The position numbers were made by a program, and so were the translations under genes. From positions 1 to 64,000 of the forward strand of contig JAZREP010000014.1 of the NCBI GenBank assembly GCA_045660865.1: DNA of 64,000 bases. The letters are read 5' to 3'. Below are positions 9,587 through 17,023 of this stretch, one piece after another. Origin of the DNA: CAZRRV01 sp045660865 (lineage in GTDB: Bacteria > Bacillota > Clostridia > Oscillospirales > Acutalibacteraceae). Each line of letters starts with the position of its first letter. Position 1 is the stretch's first letter. The notes under the pieces are model-generated. The model had not been told where the DNA came from. It ran no database searches and saw only the letters and a program-made list of their open reading frames with translations.

Positions 9587-10618
9587 TTACTTCCTTTCGC
9601 AATCGATAACGATATGTACTGTTCCTTCAGGGCTGTTGTTTCTAAGAGCAAAAGCCTCGTCAATTTTTTCAAGCGGGAAAACATCTGTTATCATTTCTGA
9701 GGTATTAACCATACCGTCCATTACCATTTGAACTCCCTCTTGGAAATAACGACGCATATCGATATCACGGCGAGGCTCGGTAAGATAGAATTCCAAACGC
9801 TTTCTGTGAGCCTTAAAGAAGTCAATAGGTTTACGGCAAACACCGATACAGCCGTACATAACTATTCTTGCACACAAGGAAGCACATTCCATAGCGTCAA
9901 TTACGCCGTCGCCTTCAAGCAAACAAGGAATAACTACGTCAAAACCGTCAGGGAAATCCTTTCCGGCGTAGTCCATAGTCTTAGCATCCTTATCGGGAAG
10001 GAGATAGGTGTGTGTTGCACCGTATTTTTTACCAAGCTCCAATTTTGTGGGGCTAAGGTCAGTAACAGCCAAGTTTTTAGGACTAAACTGAGCTACTACT
10101 TGAGTCATAATAAGACCGCTTACACCTTGACCCATAATAAGTACGTTTTTGGTTTGGTCAATTTTACCCAGCTCTGCAGCGTGGATAATACCGGGAAGTA
10201 CCTCAATAGGGCTGATTTCCAGCATGGGGAAGTCAGGAGGTAAAACCTTTACGTTAAAGGGCTTGCAAACAATATATTCTGCAAAAGCGCCCCATACGTA
10301 ACGGCAGGTTACTTTGTCACCGACCTTAACGCCGATAACTTTTTCACCAACCATATCAACGATACCTGAAACCTCGTGACCGAGACGGGCAGGAATGGAA
10401 ACGAATTCCGGTGCGCGGGTGCCTCTGTAAGCCTCAAGGTCAGAACCACAGATACCAACCCACTTAATTTTTACACGAATTTCATTATCCTGAGGTACCG
10501 GGATTTTAGCATTTTGAACCGACATTTTAAAAGGCTCATCAAGAACAGCTACCTTTTGGGTGTCCGGTCCTTCATAATCTACAAGCTGTAAATCAGCCAT
10601 TGCCATTTTAGTTGCCAT
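9587..10618 (-). CDS. Medium-chain (zinc-type) alcohol/polyol dehydrogenase
   Basis: MDR-superfamily NAD(P) oxidoreductase of 343 residues, related to sorbitol/threonine dehydrogenases. Catalytic zinc ligands are visible as Cys57 in GICGSD and the GHE at 80-82, and the Rossmann loop GQGVSG at about 163-168. The four-cysteine structural zinc loop present in many members is absent: the expected region reads TCRYVWGAFAEY. It starts 2 nt after xylB with AAAGGGTG as ribosome site, and GH2 follows 5 nt after its stop, so it is inside the xylose operon. A role in pentose or pentitol interconversion fits the context, but the substrate is not known. Confidence 0.85.
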   Translation of the reverse strand: MATKMAMADLQLVDYEGPDTQKVAVLDEPFKMSVQNAKIPVPQDNEIRVKIKWVGICGSDLEAYRGTRAPEFVSIPARLGHEVSGIVDMVGEKVIGVKVGDKVTCRYVWGAFAEYIVCKPFNVKVLPPDFPMLEISPIEVLPGIIHAAELGKIDQTKNVLIMGQGVSGLIMTQVVAQFSPKNLAVTDLSPTKLELGKKYGATHTYLLPDKDAKTMDYAGKDFPDGFDVVIPCLLEGDGVIDAMECASLCARIVMYGCIGVCRKPIDFFKAHRKRLEFYLTEPRRDIDMRRYFQEGVQMVMDGMVNTSEMITDVFPLEKIDEAFALRNNSPEGTVHIVIDCERK

Positions 10619-10620
10619 AT

Positions 10621-12159
10621 TTATTCACCCTTTTGTGTAATCAAGGATAAATCCTTGAATTTGTCCTTCAACGCTACATAAAGTGAGCGGTAAAGCTCAT
10701 AATACGGAGCATATTTTTCACTGTTTTCTGCAATAGGCAGACAAGTGTCTTTCTTTTTTACAATTGCCTTGCAAGCTTCTTGAACAGAAGGATACAAACC
10801 TGCACCAACCATTGCAAGAATTGCTACGCCAAGTGCCGGACCTTCCTTAGATTGTACGGTTGAAACCTCACAGCCGTAAATATCGGCAAGCATCTGTCGC
10901 CAAAGTTTACTGCTGCCGCCGCCACCACAAGCAAGCATTGTTTTGCAATCAATGCCCATTTCCTGCAGTACAGACAGACAATCCTTTAAGGAATAGGAAA
11001 CACCCTCCATAACCGAACGAATCATATCGTTGCGGTTATGCATAGCCGACAGACCAAAGAATACGCCACGTGCTAACGGGTCTAAGTGCGGTGTGCGCTC
11101 ACCCATAAGATAGGGTAAGAACAGCAAACGGTTTGCACCGACAGGACGTTCGGCCGCTTCTTTGTCCATAACAACATACGGGTCAACTCCTGCCGAAGCA
11201 GCCTCATCACATTCAGGTCTGCAGCAGGTGTCACGCAACCATTTTAAAGACAGGCCAGCGCCTTGCGTAACACCCATAACATGCCATTCACCCGGCACTG
11301 CACAACAGAATGTGTGAACACGGCCCTTTTTATCAATGGACATATTCTTTGTATGGGCAAATACAACGCCGGAAGTTCCAATAGTTGTAAAGGCGTCACC
11401 GTCATTTACAGTACCTGTACCAACTGCCGCAGCAGCATTATCACCGGCACCGCCAACAACGGGGATTTTAGTGCAAAGACCTGTAAGCTTCGCAGCCTCT
11501 TCGTGAACATAGCCTGTAACCTCGGGGGATTCGTAAACCTTACCGAGTAAAGCTTTGTCTATTTCAAGTTTTTCTAATACCTCATCAGACCAGCAACGGT
11601 TTTCAATATCCAAAAGCTGCATACCTGATGCATCGGATACCTCGGTTGCGTATTCGCCTGTCAACATAAAGCGAATGTAATCCTTAGGTAAAAGGATATG
11701 GGCACATTTAGCATAAATTTCAGGCTCGTTTTTCTTTACCCACATAATTTTTGAAGCGGTAAAGCCTGTAAGAGCCGGGTTAGCGGTTATTTCAATTAAA
11801 CGCTCACGACCGATTATACGCTCGATATCCTCACATTCCTCAGCGGTTCTCTGGTCGCACCAGATAATGGAGCGACGCAGTACATTGTTATCCTTGTCCA
11901 GCATAACAAGTCCGTGCATTTGGCCCGAAAGTCCAATGCCGGCAATATCAGAAGCTGAAACACCGCTTTTATCCATAACCTGGCGTGTGGTTTCGCAAAC
12001 CGCATTCCACCAATCGGTAGGCTCTTGCTCTGCCCAGCCGTTTTGGGGCTGGTACATAGGATACTCAACGGTGTGAGAGGCTATCGGTGTGCCTAAGGTA
12101 TCAAACAGAACAGTTTTAGTGCCAGAGGTGCCAATGTCAACCCCTAATACATAGTTCAT
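10621..12159 (-). CDS. xylB: Xylulokinase
   Basis: FGGY-family sugar kinase phosphorylating D-xylulose to D-xylulose 5-phosphate with ATP. The N-terminus VDIGTSGTK (about 7-15) is the phosphate-1 loop; GLSGQMHG (about 76-83) is characteristic of xylulokinases, followed by IIWCDQR and the second-domain ATP motif VVGGAGDNAAAAVGTG. Length (512) is normal. It follows xylA by 4 nt and precedes the MDR gene by 2 nt. With the xylA neighbour I am confident of substrate. Confidence 0.95.
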   Translation of the reverse strand: MNYVLGVDIGTSGTKTVLFDTLGTPIASHTVEYPMYQPQNGWAEQEPTDWWNAVCETTRQVMDKSGVSASDIAGIGLSGQMHGLVMLDKDNNVLRRSIIWCDQRTAEECEDIERIIGRERLIEITANPALTGFTASKIMWVKKNEPEIYAKCAHILLPKDYIRFMLTGEYATEVSDASGMQLLDIENRCWSDEVLEKLEIDKALLGKVYESPEVTGYVHEEAAKLTGLCTKIPVVGGAGDNAAAAVGTGTVNDGDAFTTIGTSGVVFAHTKNMSIDKKGRVHTFCCAVPGEWHVMGVTQGAGLSLKWLRDTCCRPECDEAASAGVDPYVVMDKEAAERPVGANRLLFLPYLMGERTPHLDPLARGVFFGLSAMHNRNDMIRSVMEGVSYSLKDCLSVLQEMGIDCKTMLACGGGGSSKLWRQMLADIYGCEVSTVQSKEGPALGVAILAMVGAGLYPSVQEACKAIVKKKDTCLPIAENSEKYAPYYELYRSLYVALKDKFKDLSLITQKGE

Positions 12160-12163
12160 ATAT

Positions 12164-13483
12164 TTACACCCCGAACATTACTGAATTCAATACGTTTTCA
12201 AGATACTCTTGTTTACCGCTAATGTTAGTGGTAACGTCGCCCATGTTAAGAGCGTATGCTTCAAGCTCTGCCATAGTTGCAGTGCCGTCAACAATCTTTT
12301 TACCGATGCCGGTGTTGTAGCTTGCATAACGGTCAGCAACGAACTTGTCAATTCTGCCGTCAGCAATCAACTTGTCAGCAATACGGAGACCCAAAGCAAA
12401 AGCATCCATGCCTGCAATGTAAGCAAGGAAAATATCCTCAAAGGTGTTGGAGCCACGACGAGTCTTAGAGTCAAAGTTCAAGCCGCCCTTAGTGAAGCCG
12501 CCAGCTTTAATAACTTCATACATGCAGAGTGCAGTATCGTAAACGTTGGTGGGGAATTGGTCAGTATCCCAACCAAGCAACATATCGCCTTGGTTAGCAT
12601 CGATAGAACCGAATACACCATTGTCACGTGATACGCGAAGCTCGTGCTGGAAGGTGTGTGCTGCCAAAGTAGCGTGGTTAGCCTCGATGTTCATCTTGAA
12701 GTCTTTATCAAGACCATATTTTCTTAAGAAAGCAAGAACTGTTGCAGTATCAAAATCGTACTGATGTTTGGTGGGCTCCTTCGGTTTGGGCTCTATGTAG
12801 AAATCACCCTTAAATCCGATTGAACGAGCATAATCAACAGTCATTCTCATAAGGCGAGCCATATTATCCTGCTCTAAAGCCATGTTAGTGTTGAGTAAGG
12901 TCTCGTAACCTTCACGGCCACCCCAGAATACATAACCTTCACCGCCCAAACGGGTAGTGATTTCAACAGCCTTTTTAATTTGAGCTGCTGCAAAAGCAAA
13001 AACATCAGCGTTAGGAGAAGTACCTGCACCGTGCATATAACGTTTGTTACCAAAGCAGTTAGCAGTACCCCACAATAATTTCTTGCCGCTGTCTTTCATC
13101 AATTTTTCTAAAAGGTCAGCGATTTCATCTAATCTTGCATTGCTCTCAGCAAGGTTGCTGCCTTCGGGAGCAATATCACGGTCGTGGAAGCAGTAGTAGT
13201 CGATATCGAGCTTATCCATCAATTCAAAAGCTGCATAAGCCTTGTTTTTAGCAAGCTCCATCGGGTCGGTAGCACCATAAGATTTGTCTATGGTGTCAGC
13301 ACCGAACATATCGGAACCACCGGCACACATTGTATGCCAATATGACATAGCAAAGCGCAATTGCTCACGCATTGTTTTGCCTCCGATAACTGCGTTGGGG
13401 TCATAAAATTTGAACGCCAACGGATTAGTTGATTTACTACCTTCGTATTTAATTTTGTCTATACCTTTAAAAAATTCTGACAT
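12164..13483 (-). CDS. xylA: Xylose isomerase
   Basis: TIM-barrel metalloenzyme converting D-xylose to D-xylulose. It is the 439-residue (long, class II) form. Recognisable motifs: FHDRD with the catalytic His, FWGGREGYE, IEPKPKEPTKHQYD with the Glu/Lys metal and substrate residues, NIEANHATLAAHTF, and SIDANQGD/WDTDQFP. First gene of a four-gene operon with a GGAGGTG ribosome site and a strong promoter. No obvious catabolite-repression element or XylR operator was seen near the promoter. Confidence 0.97.
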   Translation of the reverse strand: MSEFFKGIDKIKYEGSKSTNPLAFKFYDPNAVIGGKTMREQLRFAMSYWHTMCAGGSDMFGADTIDKSYGATDPMELAKNKAYAAFELMDKLDIDYYCFHDRDIAPEGSNLAESNARLDEIADLLEKLMKDSGKKLLWGTANCFGNKRYMHGAGTSPNADVFAFAAAQIKKAVEITTRLGGEGYVFWGGREGYETLLNTNMALEQDNMARLMRMTVDYARSIGFKGDFYIEPKPKEPTKHQYDFDTATVLAFLRKYGLDKDFKMNIEANHATLAAHTFQHELRVSRDNGVFGSIDANQGDMLLGWDTDQFPTNVYDTALCMYEVIKAGGFTKGGLNFDSKTRRGSNTFEDIFLAYIAGMDAFALGLRIADKLIADGRIDKFVADRYASYNTGIGKKIVDGTATMAELEAYALNMGDVTTNISGKQEYLENVLNSVMFGV

Positions 13484-13513
13484 AGAGACACCTCCATATA
13501 TTGTGTTATTTTA

Positions 13514-13542
13514 ATTATACCAACTACTATATATAATTTCAA
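13514..13542 (-). promoter_or_regulatory. SigA-type promoter of the xylose operon
   Basis: Minus-strand TTGAAA (13537-13542), 17 bp, perfect TATAAT (13514-13519), 30 bp before xylA. The stretch 13545-13668 upstream is AT-rich and shows nothing else I can support. Confidence 0.8.
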
Positions 13543-13668
13543 GCAATAAATTTAATAAAAATAGACATTTTTTGCACAAATTAGGGCAAAATTTTGATAT
13601 TTTCTAATCAATGTAGAAAAAGATTGTGAAGTGGGTTGAAAAAGGCTTTAAAAAAACACCTGAAAAAT

Positions 13669-13700
13669 AAAAAAGACGAAGCATTTGCTTCGTCTTTTTC
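13669..13700. terminator. Intrinsic terminator downstream of the nuclease gene
   Basis: AAGACGAAGCA and TGCTTCGTCTT form a near-perfect stem with a 2-4 nt loop, flanked by A and T runs. It lies 17 nt beyond the stop of the SAP/FokI-like gene and insulates it from the xyl promoter. Confidence 0.85.
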
Positions 13701-13716
13701 GTTTGTTTTTGATACC

Positions 13717-15255
13717 TTATAAATTCAATAGTTTTATATCAAATCTGCCATTTTGCTTAAAATAGCCCAAGTTAAAAATTTCCCCATTATGTTTCTTATT
13801 CCATAGTTCTGCAACGGTCTTTAATTCATATGCAGTTATAAGTAATATTTGGGTATCATTGTTCAAAGAATAATCTACACATTCTTGCACACTTTGTGGT
13901 GTGAAATCGGGGGCAATAACCATAAAAACAGCGACATCTTTATCTGATGTTTTTATATATCTGTCAAACTGATAAATGTGGTCTTTAAGATTAACCGGTG
14001 TTTCTTTGGATTTGTTGTCCCACATTATATATTTGTCCTTAAAAGACAATTTGCCATCAGGGTGTTCGGTACCGGTTAATGTTAATGGTTTATTCATTAA
14101 CATTTTCTCAAATATATAATTTGTTGCATCTTCAAAATAATGCTCGCATTGTAAGTCTTTTTCTATAATGTTGTTGGAATGTAAGAATTTTAAATCTCTT
14201 TTTGCCAATTCATTATATACACAAACAAGCTTTTCTCTGGTATCTTCAGTTTTGGTTTCAATGCGTCTCATGGAATCGTAATATTCTAATATTCTTTCAA
14301 TTAAGGCTTTCTTTGTTCCAGAAACATTTAATCCTAAATTTCCACACCAAGCTGAAAGTTCTTCAACATTAAGCCCGTCGTATATTGAAAATCCCCCAAT
14401 TAAATTAGACGGTTGAATTGATTTTAAGATAATATTTTTCAATTCACTTACAGTGGGGTTGTTAGAGATTTCAATATTTGCTTTTTCGTAGTGTTTACTT
14501 GCTTTTGTGACTATATCAATTAAATATTGCTTTTTAGTTTTCTTAATAACATAATCAACTAAATTTTCATATCCGTATGAACGAATTTCAATACCATAAT
14601 ATTTACGGATTTCTTTTGCAATATCATCAGGTATCATATCACACATTACGCCGTCTGAATTTTTAATATTTACGAGCAAACCTTTTGATTGTAATATTTT
14701 TCTTGCAGATTCTATATCATCTAATGAATGTAATGAGTTTCCGAAGTTAGGAAATCTACCAGACTTAGCTTCTAAAATTTGTTGTTCTCTTATAGTTATA
14801 GACAAGTATTTTCTAAGAGTTTCCAACAGATTTTTTTCATCTATAGAAATATCATCGTTAAAAGCCCAAGCAGTGTCAAGCATATGCTTGAATAGCGCTA
14901 AATCTTTAGATATTTTATTGATATCAAAATTGTTAGATTCGTCAATAATCGTTTTTTCATAATTGAGAATAGCCGAATCGGTTTCTTTGCAAGGGGAAAT
15001 ATAATCATCTTGGTCTAACAAATAGTCTCTCAATAAAATTGGAGCAATAATTCTTACGGCTCTGTTACTATCAAGTTTTAACTCGTTTAAACGATTAGAA
15101 ATGTTTTCAAAAGAGGTATATTGTTTTTGTGTTTTAATCAAAAACTCTTTTATTTCATCAAGTTCTAATCGTCTATAATCAGCAACATATGCGGATGCAA
15201 CTCTTTTGGCAATTGTTATATTCGGTATTTGTTCTACAAACTTTAGAAATTCCAT
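13717..15255 (-). CDS. Orphan SAP-domain protein with a FokI-like PD-(D/E)xK nuclease domain
   Basis: A 512-residue, lysine- and asparagine-rich protein from an AT-rich gene. The middle contains a SAP-type DNA-binding motif (about 295-322: LNVEELSAW...GLNVSGTKKALIERI pattern). The C-terminal part has HPDGK with Asp400 and WDNKSK with Asp413 and Lys415, then an amphipathic segment DHIYQFDRYI; this is the PD...DxK arrangement of the FokI cleavage domain. The first 290 residues are mostly helical with no family I recognise. The frame extends to 15303, but ATG 15255 has GAGGTGG upstream. No methylase, helicase or toxin partner is adjacent. It has its own promoter and terminator. Probably a DNA nuclease; the biological role is unknown. 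Confidence 0.7.
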   Translation of the reverse strand: MEFLKFVEQIPNITIAKRVASAYVADYRRLELDEIKEFLIKTQKQYTSFENISNRLNELKLDSNRAVRIIAPILLRDYLLDQDDYISPCKETDSAILNYEKTIIDESNNFDINKISKDLALFKHMLDTAWAFNDDISIDEKNLLETLRKYLSITIREQQILEAKSGRFPNFGNSLHSLDDIESARKILQSKGLLVNIKNSDGVMCDMIPDDIAKEIRKYYGIEIRSYGYENLVDYVIKKTKKQYLIDIVTKASKHYEKANIEISNNPTVSELKNIILKSIQPSNLIGGFSIYDGLNVEELSAWCGNLGLNVSGTKKALIERILEYYDSMRRIETKTEDTREKLVCVYNELAKRDLKFLHSNNIIEKDLQCEHYFEDATNYIFEKMLMNKPLTLTGTEHPDGKLSFKDKYIMWDNKSKETPVNLKDHIYQFDRYIKTSDKDVAVFMVIAPDFTPQSVQECVDYSLNNDTQILLITAYELKTVAELWNKKHNGEIFNLGYFKQNGRFDIKLLNL

Positions 15256-15274
15256 AATATTCCACCTCAAAACA

Positions 15275-15303
15275 ATAATATCATAAAATGTTATTGTTGT
15301 CAA
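15275..15303 (-). promoter_or_regulatory. SigA-type promoter of the nuclease gene
   Basis: Minus-strand perfect TTGACA (15298-15303), 17 bp, TATTAT (15275-15280), 19 bp before the ATG. It is one of the best promoters in the window, which is notable for a nuclease. Confidence 0.8.
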
Positions 15304-15363
15304 AAAAAGAATAAAGCCTATAATACAGAAACAAATTGTTAAACTGAGGTTTTGTTTTTAGTG

Positions 15364-15402
15364 AAAAATGAAAATCTCGAATGCGAAAGCATTCGGGATT
15401 TT
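15364..15402 (-). terminator. Terminator of tRNA-Thr
   Basis: Minus-strand stem AAAATCCCGAATGC-TTTC-GCATTCGAGATTTT followed by a T-rich stretch, directly after the tRNA 3' end. Confidence 0.8.
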
Positions 15403-15404
15403 GC

Positions 15405-15477
15405 AGCTGCTAACCAGATTCGAACTGGTGACCTCATCCTTACCAAGGATGTGCTCTGCCACCTGAGCCATAGCAGC
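15405..15477 (-). tRNA. tRNA-Thr (anticodon GGT)
   Basis: On the minus strand a 7-bp acceptor stem GCTGCTA/TAGCAGC, D-loop with CAGGTGGCAGAGC, anticodon stem CATCC/GGATG around TTGGTAA, and T-arm ACCAGTTCGAATCTGGT make a complete cloverleaf. Anticodon GGT reads ACC/ACU. CCA is not encoded. It has a strong promoter and its own terminator, so it is a single-tRNA unit. Confidence 0.95.
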
Positions 15478-15494
15478 ATAATACAGCAAGAGAT

Positions 15495-15523
15495 ATTATA
15501 TTCTAAAAAGGCTGTATTGTCAA
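15495..15523 (-). promoter_or_regulatory. SigA-type promoter of tRNA-Thr
   Basis: Minus-strand TTGACA (15518-15523), 17 bp, TATAAT (15495-15500), a consensus promoter ending 17 bp before the tRNA. Confidence 0.85.
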
Positions 15524-15554
15524 TAGGAATTTGAGAATTTATAAAAAATACTGT

Positions 15555-16007
15555 TTATTGATTATCGTTTCTTATTTGTTCAAAAAAGTCGGTTAATAAT
15601 TGCTTGCAGGAAAGCTCCATAATGCCGCCGTAAATTTCAGGTTTGTGATTATAGGGTAATACGGACAGGTCGGTTAAAGAACCAAAGGAACCTGCCTTGC
15701 TGTCATAAGCGCCGAAATAAACTCTGCGTATGCGGGAGTTTATGATAGCGCCGGCACACATAGGGCAGGGCTCAAGAGTAACGTACAAATCACAATCATC
15801 AAGCCGCCAAGAATCAAGTTTTTTGCAGGCGGATTCTATGGCTTCAATTTCAGCGTGGCCTAATGCTGTGCGGTTACGTTCACGGCGGTTTTGACCAACG
15901 GCAATTATTTCTTTATTGCGCACAATTACCGCGCCGACCGGTATCTCACCGCAAGCAGCAGCCTGTTTAGCCAATTCAATGGCCTTTTGCATATAAATAT
16001 TATCCAT
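15555..16007 (-). CDS. tadA: tRNA-specific adenosine deaminase (TadA)
   Basis: Converts wobble A34 to inosine in tRNA-Arg. A 150-residue CDA-fold protein with the zinc/catalytic HAE at 51-53 and PCPMC at 80-84, plus the family sequence RRERNRTALGHAE. Length is normal. It starts one base after the CPBP protease gene stops, suggesting a shared transcript. Confidence 0.93.
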   Translation of the reverse strand: MDNIYMQKAIELAKQAAACGEIPVGAVIVRNKEIIAVGQNRRERNRTALGHAEIEAIESACKKLDSWRLDDCDLYVTLEPCPMCAGAIINSRIRRVYFGAYDSKAGSFGSLTDLSVLPYNHKPEIYGGIMELSCKQLLTDFFEQIRNDNQ

Positions 16008-16008
16008 T

Positions 16009-16974
16009 TTAAGCTCCCAACTGGGTTAATAAAACCTGTAAAGCAATTGTAATGATATAGATGATGATACAAGGGGTTTTTAATAACCTTAAGGTGAATT
16101 TTTTAGTTTCGCCGCTTTCTATTTTAAAGCTGTTGTTTGCTTGTGTAAACCAAATAACTCCTACAAGTCCAATGCAAAGAGTAAAGATAAAATACAAAAG
16201 AGAAATAATATTACTTGCCGTAGGACCGAGATTGGTGGTCAACAATTCAAGCGCATAAGACACAAAGTTGTTTGCAAAATGCAAAAGCACAGCGGGTAGA
16301 ATAGAGCCTGTGTACACCGTGATATAGCCAAGGTATAATCCTAGCAAAAATGCAAAGGGGATTTGTTGCAGATTGCCGTGCATAAGGCTGAAAATTATTG
16401 AGGAAACAAGAATTGCCGCACCGTTGCCGAAATGCTTTTTAACCACACCTAATATAACACCGCGAATTGCAAATTCCTCAAGTAAAGCGGGGGCTACAGC
16501 TCCGGTTAAAAAGACAAGCAATGTTCCAAAAAAACCACCCGGCAGCTCGAAATCATAACCCACAGGAGGCATACCGAGGGAGGAGAGCACCGAGGCAAAA
16601 ATATTGTTACCGATGTTTGATAAAGCAATGACGCCGAAGCCGATAAAAATGAGGGGAACACAGGTATTAAGCGGCACCTTTTTAATTAAGAAAATTTCAC
16701 CCAATCTGTCACCTGAAAAAAGCGGTATTAAAAGAATAGGGAGGGTGAATATAAGTGTAGAAAAAATGAGCTGAAGAGTAAGCTGCATACCGGCATCGTT
16801 TATAACATCTGCCTTGCCTAATATTTGAAGAATTATTACCACAACAAAATTCAAAACAAAGGCAAAGACCGAGGAAATAAGCATACCTCCGCCGACTGCA
16901 TTACCCACTTGGGAAATTTCTCTTTTTTGCTCCATTTTTTTAAGATACAGTTCATACTCTTGGCTGTCGAACAA
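16009..16974 (-). CDS. CPBP family intramembrane metalloprotease
   Basis: Abi/CAAX-prenyl-protease-2-like membrane protein of 321 residues with about eight hydrophobic segments. The catalytic signature is present as EEFAIRG and FSLMHGN (Glu-Glu and His on neighbouring helices). These proteins cleave inside membranes; some handle bacteriocin immunity, but no bacteriocin genes are adjacent. The start is TTG 16974, supported by AAGGAAG seven bases upstream; the first in-frame ATG (16935) lacks a site. It probably leads a transcript with tadA. Confidence 0.82.
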   Translation of the reverse strand: MFDSQEYELYLKKMEQKREISQVGNAVGGGMLISSVFAFVLNFVVVIILQILGKADVINDAGMQLTLQLIFSTLIFTLPILLIPLFSGDRLGEIFLIKKVPLNTCVPLIFIGFGVIALSNIGNNIFASVLSSLGMPPVGYDFELPGGFFGTLLVFLTGAVAPALLEEFAIRGVILGVVKKHFGNGAAILVSSIIFSLMHGNLQQIPFAFLLGLYLGYITVYTGSILPAVLLHFANNFVSYALELLTTNLGPTASNIISLLYFIFTLCIGLVGVIWFTQANNSFKIESGETKKFTLRLLKTPCIIIYIITIALQVLLTQLGA

Positions 16975-17023
16975 GTCATCACTTCCTTGGCTACAGTATA
17001 TATTAATTTAGGCAAAAGGTCAA

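Noticed and set aside
7394..9731. Several plus- and minus-strand open frames of 60-170 codons inside the GH2 gene
   Set aside because: They lie opposite or out of frame within a gene with clear family motifs throughout, and lack ribosome sites of their own.
9728..10243. A 171-codon plus-strand frame opposite the dehydrogenase gene
   Set aside because: It mirrors a well-supported MDR gene and its translation has no recognisable domain; the length is a chance result of codon bias on the other strand.
16009..16974. CPBP protease as part of a bacteriocin immunity system
   Set aside because: No bacteriocin precursor, ABC peptidase or double-glycine leader is encoded nearby; its neighbour is tadA.
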